A stretch of 64,000 nucleotides of DNA, from the NCBI GenBank assembly GCA_016793245.1, contig JAEUHW010000026.1:1-64000 (forward strand). Reading direction: 5' to 3'. Positions 49,968 to 59,659 of this stretch are shown here, piece after piece. The position numbers were made by a program, and so were the translations under genes. Below the pieces are notes generated by a model. The model was not told where the DNA came from. It saw only the letters and a program-made list of their open reading frames with translations, and did not search any database. Source of the DNA: Planctomycetota bacterium (lineage in GTDB: Bacteria; Planctomycetota; UBA1135; JADKAF01). Within the stretch, counting starts at the first letter, position 1. Every line of letters begins with the position of its first letter.

Positions 49968-52900
49968 ATGAATCCGAGACGCCGCCCGTCGGCGCGGGCT
50001 GAAGGTTCGCCTCGCGCCGCCGAGGGCGACGCGGGCGGGATCCGCCCGTGCGTTGCCCGACGTCCTGCTGCGCTTCGCGCGCTGCCGCTCCTCTGCTCGG
50101 TCCTCGGCTCGCTCGCCGCGGCGCCGGCGTTCGCACAAGCACCCGACGAGAGCCGGGCCCTCGAGCTGGTGCGCGTCGCGATCGGTCTCCGCGAGCAAGG
50201 CTTGCGCGATCGCGCGATCGCGACGTGCGACGACTTCCTGCAGCGCTTCAGCGGGAGCCAGCACGCCCCGCTCGTCCGCTACACCCGCGCGCAGTGCCTC
50301 TTCGAGCTCGAGCGCTGGGACGACGCGGCGAAGAGCTTCGCGGAGATCGCGAAGTTGCATCCCACCTTCTCGTACGTCGCCGAAGCCCGCTTCCGCGAAG
50401 GCGAGGCGCGCTACCGCAGCGGTGAGCTCGAGCTCGCGTTTCCCGCGCTGCAGGCGTTCCTCGCGCAGCACGCCGAGCACTACCTGCTGGAGCCCGCGCT
50501 CTTCCTCGCGGCGGAGTCGGCGTTCCGCACCTCGCGCTTCGCCGAGGCCGAAGGGCTCTACCGCCGCTACCTCGCCGGCTTCGCGAAGGGCGAGCACGCC
50601 GAGGAGTCGCGGATGGGGCTCGTCTGGGCGCTCTTCCGCCAGAAGCGCTGGGACGACGCGCAGAAGGAGATCGACGCGCTGCAGCCGGCGCGGAAGCCCG
50701 AAGGACCGCAAGGAGAGCTCTTCTTCCTGCGCGGCGAATGCGCGTTCCAGCTCGGCGCGGATGCCGACGCGATCGCGTCCTTCTCCAAGGTGCCGGCCGG
50801 GCACGAATACGGCGACGATGCGCTCTCGGCTCGCGCGTATTCACTCGCGCGCAGCGGCAAGAAGGAAGAAGCGGCCGAGCGCTTCGCCGAGCTCGCGCGC
50901 GCGATGCCGAGCTCACCGCTCGCCGCCGATGCGCGCCTCCGCGCGGGTCTGCTCTTCGCGGAGATCGGCAAGGCCGACAAGGCACGCGCGCTGCTCGGCG
51001 AGCTGCCGAGCGGCGATCCCGCGGGCGAGCAGCAAGCGCAGCTCGCGCTCGGCGAGGTCGCGCTGAAGGAGAAGCGCGCCGCGGACGCCGAGCGCCACTT
51101 CCAGAGCGCGATCGCGGGGCCGGATGCGGGGACGCGCGATCGCGCGCGGTTGGGCCTCGCCGATGCACTCGCGGCGCAGGGCCGGCGCGAGGAAGCGGCG
51201 AAGCTCTATGCCGCGGCCGCCGAAGCCAGCGGCGGCGAGGCGGACTACGCGCTCGCCTCGCTGGTCGCGGCCGAGTTCAACGCGCAGCGCTGGCAAGCGG
51301 TGGTCGAAGCCGCGCGGCGCTTCGAGCAGCGCCACGCGAAGAGCTCGCATCGCGCGGGCGTGCTCTACGCGCTCGCGGAGGCGCTCTTCGCGCTCGAGCA
51401 GTGGAGCGAAGCGCGCGCGGCCTTCGCGCAGCTCGCCGAGGTCGATGCCGCGCGCGCGCCGCAGGCCGCGCTGCGCATCGCGTGGACGCATTACCGCGCG
51501 GGGGATGTCGATGCCGCGCTGAAGAGCTTCGGCGATTACGTGCGGAGCTACCCGAGCGATGCGGGCGTGGGCGAAGCCTACGCCGTGCTCGGGCGCGTGC
51601 AGCTCGAACGCAAGCAGCCGGAGGCCGCGGAGCGCTTCTACCGCGAAGCGCGCGGGCGCGAGCTCGGCGCGTACGCGGACGAGTGCCAGCTCGGACTCGC
51701 GCGCGCGCTCGCGCAGCGCGGCATGGCCGAGGAAGCGCTGCGCGAGTACGACGCCTTCGCGAAGTCCTTCGACGCTTCGAAGCTCTTGCCGCGCGCGCTC
51801 TACGAGGCGGCGGAGCTCCGCTTCCAACGCAAGGACTACGCCGAGGCGGGCAAGCTCTACGAAGTGCTGCGCCAGCGCTTCGCGCAGGACGAGCTCGCTC
51901 CGTATGCGCTGCACGGCGCGGGCTGGTGCGCGCTGCAAGGCGGCGATGCCAAGCTCGCCGAGCAGCGCGCGCGCGAGCTCTCGCAGCGCGCGCCGGAGCC
52001 CCTCGCGACGCCGGCGCTCGAGCTCCTCGCCGCCGCGCTGCGCGCGCAAGGACGCGGCACCGAAGCGGCCGAGGTCTACGCGCGCGTCGCGTCCGCCACC
52101 GGCGGCTCCGACCGCTCCGACGAAGCGGCGTTGCGCGCGGCGGTGCTGCGCCGCGAAGCGGGCGAGCACGAGCGCGCGCTCGCCGACTTGAAGGCGCTCC
52201 TCGCCGCGCGGCCGAACCTCGCGGGCCGCGAGCGCGCGCTCTACGAGCTCGCGCTCGCCGCGCGCGGCGCGCAAGCCGAGGCCGAGGCAGAAGCCGCGTG
52301 GCGCGAGCTCGCCTCGAAGCACGGCGCGACGCCCCAGGCCGCCGAGGCGCGCTTCCAGCTCGGCGAGATCGCCTACGCCGCGGGGAAGTACAGCGAAGCC
52401 GACACGTGGTACGCCGCCGCCATCGAAGCGCCGCGCGACGCCGCGTTGAAGGCGCTCGCGAGCTACAAGCGCGGCTGGACGTTGCTGAAGCTCGAGCGCT
52501 TCGCCGATGCCGCTCTCGACTTCGATCGCGTGGGCAAGACCGAGCCGGAGGGCTTGCTCACGGGAGAAGCGCTCTTCCTCGCCGGCGAGTGCCTCTACCG
52601 CGCGAAGGACCTGGACGGGGCGCGCGAGCGCTTGAAGCGCGTCCTGCGCGAGTTCCCCGACCACGAGGTCAGCTCGCGCGCGCTCTTCCGCCTCGGACAA
52701 GCCGAAGGCGAGAAGGGCGAGTGGAACGCGTGCCAGGAGACGCTGCGCCAGCTCGTCGATGCGCATCCCGACTTCAAGCTGCTCGCCGAGGCGCGCCTCT
52801 GGATCGGACGCAGCCTGCGCGAGCTCGGTCATGCCGCGCGCGCGCTGGAGGCGCTCGACGCCGCGGAGCCCGAGGCGAAGGGCAAGATCCTGGCGCAGGT

Positions 52901-53159
52901 GAAGATCGAAGCGGGGCGCTGCCTGCTCGCGCTCGATCGCGCCGACGACGCGTTCGGGCGCTTCGTCGCGGTGAAGTACAGCTTCAGCGATCTGCCCGCC
53001 GAGCTCGCCGCGGCGAACTTCTACGCGGGCGAGAGCATGCTGGCGAAGAAGGACTCGAAGAGCGCCGCGACCTTCTACAAGGAGGTCGTCGAGAAGTACC
53101 CGAGCGAGCCCTTCGCCAAGCGCGCCGCCGATCGCCTGCGGGAGATCGAGCGTCAGTAA
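49968..53159 (+). CDS. Large secreted TPR protein of the ExbB/ExbD-toroid operon
   Basis: A 1063-residue protein with a signal peptide ending near residue 52 (LRALPLLCSVLGSLAAAPAF, then AQAP). The ATG at 49968 is preceded by AGGTGGGA. The mature part is an almost continuous superhelix of some 25 TPR-like repeats with the YbgF/BamD flavour, as in LRYLPSDAGV-like and FYREARGRELGAYADECQLG pieces, many ending with FAKSF or FRLGEI-type helices. It carries no enzyme motif. It opens the operon followed by exbB, 90 nt away, and is likely a periplasmic scaffold that links the energised complex to other envelope proteins. Large TPR proteins next to exbBD genes are known in other bacteria. Confidence 0.83.
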   Translation: MNPRRRPSARAEGSPRAAEGDAGGIRPCVARRPAALRALPLLCSVLGSLAAAPAFAQAPDESRALELVRVAIGLREQGLRDRAIATCDDFLQRFSGSQHAPLVRYTRAQCLFELERWDDAAKSFAEIAKLHPTFSYVAEARFREGEARYRSGELELAFPALQAFLAQHAEHYLLEPALFLAAESAFRTSRFAEAEGLYRRYLAGFAKGEHAEESRMGLVWALFRQKRWDDAQKEIDALQPARKPEGPQGELFFLRGECAFQLGADADAIASFSKVPAGHEYGDDALSARAYSLARSGKKEEAAERFAELARAMPSSPLAADARLRAGLLFAEIGKADKARALLGELPSGDPAGEQQAQLALGEVALKEKRAADAERHFQSAIAGPDAGTRDRARLGLADALAAQGRREEAAKLYAAAAEASGGEADYALASLVAAEFNAQRWQAVVEAARRFEQRHAKSSHRAGVLYALAEALFALEQWSEARAAFAQLAEVDAARAPQAALRIAWTHYRAGDVDAALKSFGDYVRSYPSDAGVGEAYAVLGRVQLERKQPEAAERFYREARGRELGAYADECQLGLARALAQRGMAEEALREYDAFAKSFDASKLLPRALYEAAELRFQRKDYAEAGKLYEVLRQRFAQDELAPYALHGAGWCALQGGDAKLAEQRARELSQRAPEPLATPALELLAAALRAQGRGTEAAEVYARVASATGGSDRSDEAALRAAVLRREAGEHERALADLKALLAARPNLAGRERALYELALAARGAQAEAEAEAAWRELASKHGATPQAAEARFQLGEIAYAAGKYSEADTWYAAAIEAPRDAALKALASYKRGWTLLKLERFADAALDFDRVGKTEPEGLLTGEALFLAGECLYRAKDLDGARERLKRVLREFPDHEVSSRALFRLGQAEGEKGEWNACQETLRQLVDAHPDFKLLAEARLWIGRSLRELGHAARALEALDAAEPEAKGKILAQVKIEAGRCLLALDRADDAFGRFVAVKYSFSDLPAELAAANFYAGESMLAKKDSKSAATFYKEVVEKYPSEPFAKRAADRLREIERQ

Positions 53160-53249
53160 CTCGCGCGCGCGCCGCGGGTAGAACGCGCGCGCCGCGGCGG
53201 ACGTCGGTTCACGATCACGAGACTTACCGAGCGACCCGGACGGAACGGC

Positions 53250-54008
53250 ATGCAAGAGACCTCCTTCTTCTCGCGTGGCAGCGCGCGCCTCTGCGGCGCG
53301 GCGGCGGCCGCGAGCGCGCTGCTCGCCGCGCACGCCTCCGCGCAAGCGAGCGCTGGCGCCGAGACCACGAGCTTCAACCTCTGGGAGCGCATCGAGTCCG
53401 GCGGACCGCTCATGATCCCGATCGGGATCTGCTCGGTGGTCGTGCTCGGATTCTCGCTCGAGCGCTTGATGGCCTTGCAGCAGGCGAAGATCGCGCCGAA
53501 GCGCTTCGTGGAGGAACTCGATGAAGCGTGGAGCTCGGGCGGCGTGGAAGCGGCCAGGCGCTACAGCGCCGAGCGCGATCATTCGCTCTCTCGCGTGGTC
53601 ACGACGGCGCTGCGCCACATCGATTCGCGCGAAGAGGTGAAGGAAAGTGTGGAGGCGGCGGCGAAGCGCGAGATCGGGCTCTTGCGCCGCGGCTTGCGCG
53701 CGATCGCTCTCATGGCCTCCATCTCGCCCTTGCTCGGTCTGCTCGGCACGGTCGGCGGCATGATCGACGTGTTCGACCAATACGTGAAGGTCGAGAATCA
53801 GGCCGACAAGGTGCGCGTCTTCTCGTCCGGTATCGCCGTCGCGCTCATCACGACCTTCGCGGGCCTCTCGGTGGCGATCCCCGCGACCATGGTGCATCAG
53901 TTCTTCCTCTCGCGCGTCGCGCGCTTCGCCGACGAGGTGAACCGCCTCTTCGTCGAGGTCTTCGAGCCGCGCCTGCGCGCGGGCGGCGGCAAGGAGCCCG
54001 CGAAGTGA
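53250..54008 (+). CDS. exbB: MotA/TolQ/ExbB-family proton channel protein
   Basis: A 252-residue inner membrane protein. It begins with a cleavable-looking signal sequence (AAAAASALLAAHASAQ), an extension absent from E. coli ExbB and TolQ. Three membrane helices follow: 54-73 (LMIPIGICSVVVLGFSLERL), about 150-172 (MASISPLLGLLGTVGGMI) and about 190-215 (SGIAVALITTFAGLSVAIPA). The last two carry the conserved proton-channel residues of the family. With ExbD it should convert proton flow into motion of a partner protein. It overlaps exbD by GTGA. Confidence 0.93.
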   Translation: MQETSFFSRGSARLCGAAAAASALLAAHASAQASAGAETTSFNLWERIESGGPLMIPIGICSVVVLGFSLERLMALQQAKIAPKRFVEELDEAWSSGGVEAARRYSAERDHSLSRVVTTALRHIDSREEVKESVEAAAKREIGLLRRGLRAIALMASISPLLGLLGTVGGMIDVFDQYVKVENQADKVRVFSSGIAVALITTFAGLSVAIPATMVHQFFLSRVARFADEVNRLFVEVFEPRLRAGGGKEPAK

Positions 54009-54496
54009 GTCTCGAGCTCGATCTCGCGGAGAGCGATGCGCCCGGGCTCGACATCACGCCCGTGATCGACATCATCTTCCAGCTCGTGCTCTTCCTGCTC
54101 ATCGCGACGAGCATGACGGACGAGATGAGCTCGGAGCGCGAGAAGGTCGAGGAGCAGAAGATCGCCCTCGATCTGCCGCAGTCGGGCGCAGGCCAGAAGT
54201 CCGACGAGAAACCCGAGACGCTGATCATCAACGTCCAGGAGGACGGCGCGTACATCGTGCGCGGCCAGAGCCTGACGCGGCGCTCGCTGCGCGAGCTGCT
54301 GACGCAGGTCGCTGGAGAGAACCCGCGCACCTCGATCTCGATCCGCGGCCATCGCAGCACCGCGTTGCAGCACGTCGTCGACGCGATGAGCGATTGTCAC
54401 AAGGCCGGCTTGCGCCAGCTCGACATCCGCGTGCAGAGCGGGGCAGCGAAGGGCAATGCGGGCGAGGATCCGCTCGATCTCGGGGGAGGTCGCTGA
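54005..54496 (+). CDS. exbD: ExbD/TolR-family protein
   Basis: A 163-residue protein starting with GTG at 54005, overlapping the exbB stop. One membrane helix at about 17-36 carries the essential Asp22 (LDITPVIDIIFQLVLFLLIA), the proton-carrying residue of the family. The periplasmic part (about 60-150) has the usual ExbD fold (ETLIINVQEDGAYIVRGQSL and SISIRGHRSTALQHVVDAM). It ends 3 nt before the start of the TonB-like toroid gene, so all three are tightly coupled. Together with ExbB it forms the proton-driven motor. Confidence 0.93.
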   Translation: MSLELDLAESDAPGLDITPVIDIIFQLVLFLLIATSMTDEMSSEREKVEEQKIALDLPQSGAGQKSDEKPETLIINVQEDGAYIVRGQSLTRRSLRELLTQVAGENPRTSISIRGHRSTALQHVVDAMSDCHKAGLRQLDIRVQSGAAKGNAGEDPLDLGGGR

Positions 54497-54499
54497 GCG

Positions 54500-57400
54500 A
54501 TGCCCCGCGAGAGCAGCACGTTGCGCTTGGTGGCGATCGTCCTGGCGCTCCTCGGCGCCGGCGCCTGCCTCGCCCTCGGCTGGGTCTCTTCGTTCCTGCC
54601 CTTCGGCCGCGGCTACACCGATGGGCAGCGCCTGCTCGTCGATGCGCCCGAGCTGCACCGCCGCGTCGTCGTCCACGGCGAGGCCGAGCCGTGGGCGCGC
54701 GAGCTGGTCGCCGAGCGACCGCCGCTCTCGCGCGTGGCCCTCTCGCCGGACGGGCGCATCGCGGTCTTCTCCGCGCTCGGCGCGAACGAGCGCGCGGATC
54801 TCTTCTGGTCGGAGAAGCTGGGTGAGCGCTGGCTCTCGCGCGGCCCGCTGCTCGCGCTGAACCAGCCGATGGCGCACGAGCTCGCGCCCTTCTTCGATGC
54901 GGAGGGCGCGCTCTACTTCGCCTCCGATCGACCGGGATCGCGCGGCTTCGATCTCTACGTTGCGTCCTGGGACGGCGAGAGCTTCCGCGACCTCTATCGC
55001 CTGAGCGACGAAGAGGTGAACGGGCCGTGGGACGAAGTCGATCCCTGCTACGACCCGCGCACCGGAACGCTCTACTTCGCGTCGAATCGCCCGCGCCGGG
55101 CGAACCTCGACGAAGGCGCCGACTTCGATCTCTTCCGCATCGCGTTCCGCTCCGACGGCTCGAGCAGCGAAGTGGAGCGCCTGGAGGCGCTGAGCTCGCC
55201 GCACGACGAGCGCTCGCCGGTGCTGCATCCGAGCGGCGGCACCCTGCTCTTCGCCTCGCAGCGCAGCGGGGGAGAAGGGGGCTTCGATCTCTACGCCGCG
55301 GCGAGCGCCGGTCCGAACCGAGGCTACCAAGCGCCGCAGGCCGCCGAAGGTGCCGGCAACAGCGCGGAGGACGAGCTCGATCCCGGCTATCTCGAGGGCG
55401 GCTTCGCCTTCTCCTTCCGCCGCGCGTCGCCGCGCGGCGACGCGACCGCAGGCCGCGTCCTCGAGGCACCTCGCGCGGAAGGCGCGGCGCCGGCCGCGGA
55501 GCTCGTGCCTCCGCAGGACGATCGGCACGGGCTCTGGCGCGTGCCTTCGCTCGAGCTGGAGCAGATCCCGAGCTCCCTCGGCGCCCTCGACTTCGTCCTG
55601 ATCGGCGCGGCGCTCGCGTTGATCGCGCTGCTGATCTATCTCGGCCGGCGCTGGAGCGCGCTCGACATCCTGACGAAGGCGCTCCTGATCTCGCTGCTCG
55701 TCCACATCTTGCTGCTCGTGCTGAGCCGCCGCGTCGAGATCGAGAGCACGATCCCGCCGCCGGAGGCGCCGCCCGCGGAGTCGCTGCTGGACGTCGCGTT
55801 CGTGCCGCAGGAAGACCCGTCGATGTCGATGCGCGGCGGCGCGATCGAGCGCGAGCTCGAGGAGCAGGAGCTCGAACCCGAGGAACGCAGCGAGCTCGCG
55901 GTCGCCGAAGCGGCCCTCGCGCCGGCAGTCGCGGCCGAGGAGCTCACACCCGCCGAGCGCGAGGCCTTCGAAGCGGCGTTGCCGGAGCGCAGCGCCGAAG
56001 CGCAGCGCGCCGAGGAAGTGCGCGCGAGCGAGGTCGCGCTGGCGTCGCCCGAGGCTCCGACGATCGAGCGCGAGGCGGCGCCGGAGTTGGAGCAGAGCGA
56101 AGCGCAGAGCCGCGACACCTCCTCGCTGGCCTCGGTCGAGTTCGAGAGCGCGGAGAGCCGCTCCGCCGAGGCGCCGCGAGAAGCGCGCGAGAGCGCGACA
56201 CCCGCGCCGACGAGCTCCGAGGCTTCGACGCCCGAGCGCGCGACGCGCGAGTTCACGCCCGCCGAGCGCGTGGCGAGTGCGCCCGAACGCCGCGAGACCG
56301 CACCCGCGGCGCCGAGCGTCGCCGTTGCCGACATCGCGGCTCCGGCGCTTCCGCCCACCGAGAGCGCGGAGAGTCCGAGCGAAGTCCTCGCCGAAGGTCC
56401 GCGCGCCGTGGCGCCGAGCGCCGCGCGTTCCGTGGACGAGGCGCCTGCGCTGGCTCAGGCGACGCCGACCGAGCGCGCCAGCGATCGCCCTGCGCCGCGC
56501 GCGGCTTCCGCGGAACCGCTCAGCTCTCCGTCGCGGCGCGAGTCGTCTTCCTCCGCGCCGCTCGCGCGCGCCAACACCTCCGCCGAACGCCGCACCGGCG
56601 AGCGCACGGCTCCCTCAGTCGCGGTGCGCTCGCCGCTCGAAGCTCTGCCGCTCGCGCCGAGCGCGACCCCGTCGAGCGGCTCGAGTTCGAGCTCCGAGGA
56701 TCTGCTCGCCGATCTCGGCGCGCGCACCCCCAGCGCCGCGCCGAGCAGCTCGAGCTCGGCGGCGCCGAGCGCGGCGCCGAGCCTGGTGGGGGCGCCGAGT
56801 GCGAGCGGCGCGCTGTCCTCTCCCGCGGCGCCGACGCGCGAGGTCGGTGTCGAAGTGTCACGCGCCGGAGCGACGAGCGGCGAGCTCTCCCGGCCTGCGA
56901 CTTCCGCTGAACGCGCGGTGGCGACGCTGCCGCGCACGGGACCTAGCGCGAGCCCGCGCATCGAAGCGCCGAGTGGAACGAGCCCGCTCCAACCGGTGCC
57001 GCGCGCGGAGAACCGCGGCGAGAGCTCCGGCGATCTGCTGGCGGACCTCGAGCCGAGCTCACCCGGTCGAGCCGCGCGCGCGCCGCTCGGCGCCGTGCTC
57101 GGCGACGCGCCGCGGGCACTGCCGGGGCCGAGCCGCGAGGGCTCGCGCCTCGGTGCACCCGCCGCCGGACCGGCACCGGTCATTGCGCGCGCGAGCGGCG
57201 ATCGACCGATCGCGAGCAGCAGCTCACCCTCCGTCGCGTTGCAGCGCGCGCCGAGCGGCGTCGATCGGCGCTTCGAGCGGCGCTTCGGCGACCAGAAGCT
57301 GCGCGCGCTCGAAGAGGGCGGCGGCTCGGCGCAGACCGAGCAAGCCGTGCAGACGGGGCTGCGCTACCTCGCCTCGAAGCAAGACGGCCGCGGCTTCTGG

Positions 57401-58378
57401 GGCGACGCGAAGTTCAAGCACGCGAAGTACGCCTACACGATCTACGGCAAGAGCGGGCTCGCGCTGCTCGCGTTCCTGGGCGCCGGGCACACGCAAGCGA
57501 GCAACACGGAGTTCTCACCCGTGGTCGCGCGCGGCATCCAGTTCCTCGTGCGCGCGCAGGACGCGAAGACCGGTCACTTCGGCAACTGCTCTTCCTACGG
57601 CCACGCGATCGCGACCTATGCGCTCTGCGAAGCGTACGCGCTGACGAAGGACGCGAGCTTGCGCGAGCCGCTGCAGCGCGCGCTCGATTGGATCGTCGAG
57701 AACCAGAACCGCCAGACGCCGGGCAGCACGGAGTACGGCGGCTGGACCTACTACTACCCCGACGCGCGCGAGTTCGATCCCTATGCGCGCGCGAGCATCA
57801 CCTCGTGGCAAGTGATGGCGCTGGAGTCGGGGCGCATCGGCGGCTTCGACATCTCGCCGACCGTGGTCTCCGCGGCGCGCCAATTCCTCGAGGGCTGCTT
57901 CGATCCGAATCAGGGCTGGTTCCGCTACAACCACCAACCCTCGCGCTTGCGCTCGGTCTATCCCACGCTGCCGGGCTCGACGCCGGCGTCGCTCTTCGCG
58001 CTGCGCCTCCTCGGCACCTCCGTCGATCATCGCCTCTACGAAGGGGCCTGGGCGTACACGCTCGAGCGTCGACCGAAGGCCTACAAGCGCCCGCGCGAGA
58101 ACGACTTCGTGCAGGACGCCGCGGGCAACCTCTACTTCTGGTATTACGGCACGCTCGCGTTCTTCCAGCGCGGCGGCGAGCAGTGGAACGCGTGGAACAG
58201 CGCGTTGAAGAGCGTCCTGCTCCCCGCGCAGTCGAAGGACGGCTCGTGGCGCCCGATCGAGCCTTACGCCGAGACGGCCGGCGACACGGAAGAGGACCGC
58301 ATCTACACGACGGCGATGTGTGTGTTGATGCTCGAGGTCTACTACCGCTACTTCACGCCGCTGCTCTCGAAGCGCTGA
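54500..58378 (+). CDS. PD40 propeller, TonB-like helix and squalene-cyclase-like toroid fusion
   Basis: A 1292-residue protein. A membrane helix lies at about 9-29. PD40/TolB-like propeller repeats span 75-340 (YFASDRPGSRGFDLYVASWD, LFASQRSGGEGGFDLYAA). A second helix lies at about 363-381. A third helix at 391-408 carries Ser398 and His402 (LLISLLVHILLLVL), the TonB spacing. A disordered Ala/Ser/Pro/Glu-rich stretch of about 520 residues follows. The toroid is at about 940-1290 (GLRYLASKQDGRGFWGD, QSKDGSWRPIEPYAET, DRIYTTAMCVLMLEVYYRY). The predicted topology puts both propeller and toroid in the periplasm. It starts 3 nt after exbD. Inference: it replaces TonB as the partner of this ExbB/ExbD pair. 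No cyclase DxDD motif is present. Confidence 0.85.
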   Translation: MPRESSTLRLVAIVLALLGAGACLALGWVSSFLPFGRGYTDGQRLLVDAPELHRRVVVHGEAEPWARELVAERPPLSRVALSPDGRIAVFSALGANERADLFWSEKLGERWLSRGPLLALNQPMAHELAPFFDAEGALYFASDRPGSRGFDLYVASWDGESFRDLYRLSDEEVNGPWDEVDPCYDPRTGTLYFASNRPRRANLDEGADFDLFRIAFRSDGSSSEVERLEALSSPHDERSPVLHPSGGTLLFASQRSGGEGGFDLYAAASAGPNRGYQAPQAAEGAGNSAEDELDPGYLEGGFAFSFRRASPRGDATAGRVLEAPRAEGAAPAAELVPPQDDRHGLWRVPSLELEQIPSSLGALDFVLIGAALALIALLIYLGRRWSALDILTKALLISLLVHILLLVLSRRVEIESTIPPPEAPPAESLLDVAFVPQEDPSMSMRGGAIERELEEQELEPEERSELAVAEAALAPAVAAEELTPAEREAFEAALPERSAEAQRAEEVRASEVALASPEAPTIEREAAPELEQSEAQSRDTSSLASVEFESAESRSAEAPREARESATPAPTSSEASTPERATREFTPAERVASAPERRETAPAAPSVAVADIAAPALPPTESAESPSEVLAEGPRAVAPSAARSVDEAPALAQATPTERASDRPAPRAASAEPLSSPSRRESSSSAPLARANTSAERRTGERTAPSVAVRSPLEALPLAPSATPSSGSSSSSEDLLADLGARTPSAAPSSSSSAAPSAAPSLVGAPSASGALSSPAAPTREVGVEVSRAGATSGELSRPATSAERAVATLPRTGPSASPRIEAPSGTSPLQPVPRAENRGESSGDLLADLEPSSPGRAARAPLGAVLGDAPRALPGPSREGSRLGAPAAGPAPVIARASGDRPIASSSSPSVALQRAPSGVDRRFERRFGDQKLRALEEGGGSAQTEQAVQTGLRYLASKQDGRGFWGDAKFKHAKYAYTIYGKSGLALLAFLGAGHTQASNTEFSPVVARGIQFLVRAQDAKTGHFGNCSSYGHAIATYALCEAYALTKDASLREPLQRALDWIVENQNRQTPGSTEYGGWTYYYPDAREFDPYARASITSWQVMALESGRIGGFDISPTVVSAARQFLEGCFDPNQGWFRYNHQPSRLRSVYPTLPGSTPASLFALRLLGTSVDHRLYEGAWAYTLERRPKAYKRPRENDFVQDAAGNLYFWYYGTLAFFQRGGEQWNAWNSALKSVLLPAQSKDGSWRPIEPYAETAGDTEEDRIYTTAMCVLMLEVYYRYFTPLLSKR

Positions 58379-58415
58379 GAGTCGGTGGCGCTCGCGCGCT
58401 CCTTTCTTCGGCCGC

Positions 58416-59633
58416 TCACTTCTTCGCCGCGGCCACCGGTTCGACGAGGGCCGCGATCATCGGCAGCGCCTCCGCCGGAGCATTGGCCCCGAGCCGGCGC
58501 GCGACGTCGAGCGCGGCGTCGCGAAACGCGGGATCGCTCGCTGCGGCCCACAGCCAAGGCAGCGCCTCTTCGAGACCCGCCATCTCCGAGCTCTCGTCGG
58601 GGCGCACTTGGTCGAGGATGCGCGGGATGCGCGGCGCGCTCGCGTAGACGATGCGCTGGAAGGTCTCGCGCATCGCCTTCCGATCCGCGGCCTCGAAGAC
58701 CCAGCCGTGCGGCTCGGCGCGGCGCACGAGGTCGGCGATCAAGCCGGCGTGGAAGCAGCGCTCGTTCTTGCCGCCGCGGCCGTTCGGGCTCGCGAGCGGG
58801 GCCCAGCGCAGTGTCACGCCATCCGGCCCCTTCACGAGTCGCGAGCGGAGGAAGCGCGCGAGCGACTCGCCGCGATCTAAGTGCTCGCCCTTCTTGCCGC
58901 GCGAGAGAGCGAGATGCGCGCGCGCGAGCAGCGCGAGGTCGGCGCTCGGCAAGCAGCTCTGCGTCTCCCCGAGCGGGTAGTAGTAGCCCTCCTTGCCCGC
59001 GGGCGCGTGCATGTACTCCTCGTCGAAGCACGCGAGCGCGCGCTGCAGCTCCTTCTCCAGCGCCTGTGCAGCGCGCTTCCACAGCTTCATCAAGCGCGCC
59101 TCGCCTTCGATCTGCAGCACGAGCTCCATGCCGCTCGCGACCGCGAGCGCCGTCAGCGCAGGAGACGGCTCGCGTTCGCCCGTCGCTGCTCCCGGATCGA
59201 CCGGGGCGAACGCCTGCGGATACGGGCTGCGCGCGGACCACGCGGCGAGCGTCGCCTTCCGCTTCGGATCGCGACGCTTCTGCGCGCTGTCGCGCAAGCC
59301 GAGCAGCTCCTCGCTGAGCGCGAGCGCGCGCTCGAGGTAGACATCCTCGCGGCGCCGTCGGTAGATCTCGACCAGGCCCTCGATCGCGAGGGAGCGGCTC
59401 CAGACGGCGGCGGCTTCGTCCTCGCGTTCGGCGTCTTCCTCCTCCTCGGCCTTCTCGCCTTGCTCGTTCGGCGCGCGCGGCGGCACGACGCGCTGGCGCA
59501 GCACTTCTTCGAAGAGCGCCAGCGCGTCGAGCTCGGGGGCGGCCGCGGGATCCTGTGCGCGCGAGAGCGCGGCGGTGAACGCGAGGGCGCCGAGCGCGGT
59601 CGCGAGGAGGTGCCTAGACGAGTCGGAGATCAC
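58416..59633 (-). CDS. Hypothetical exported helical protein
   Basis: A 405-residue protein. GTG at 59633 is preceded by GGAGGATT and gives a signal peptide (ISDSSRHLLATALGALAFTA). The mature protein is mainly helical, with a Glu-rich stretch at about 60-75 and pieces such as SLAIEGLVEIYRRRREDVYL, CFDEEYMHAPAGKEGYYYPL and GGKNERCFHAGLIADLVRRA. These suggest an alpha/alpha-barrel like the six-hairpin enzymes, but no catalytic signature is clear. It is the second gene of a pair with the Cna-B-like protein, 26 nt apart, and is convergent with the toroid operon. Confidence 0.65.
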   Translation of the reverse strand: MISDSSRHLLATALGALAFTAALSRAQDPAAAPELDALALFEEVLRQRVVPPRAPNEQGEKAEEEEDAEREDEAAAVWSRSLAIEGLVEIYRRRREDVYLERALALSEELLGLRDSAQKRRDPKRKATLAAWSARSPYPQAFAPVDPGAATGEREPSPALTALAVASGMELVLQIEGEARLMKLWKRAAQALEKELQRALACFDEEYMHAPAGKEGYYYPLGETQSCLPSADLALLARAHLALSRGKKGEHLDRGESLARFLRSRLVKGPDGVTLRWAPLASPNGRGGKNERCFHAGLIADLVRRAEPHGWVFEAADRKAMRETFQRIVYASAPRIPRILDQVRPDESSEMAGLEEALPWLWAAASDPAFRDAALDVARRLGANAPAEALPMIAALVEPVAAAKK

Positions 59634-59659
59634 AGGGGAATCCTCCGGGAGGAAACGGC

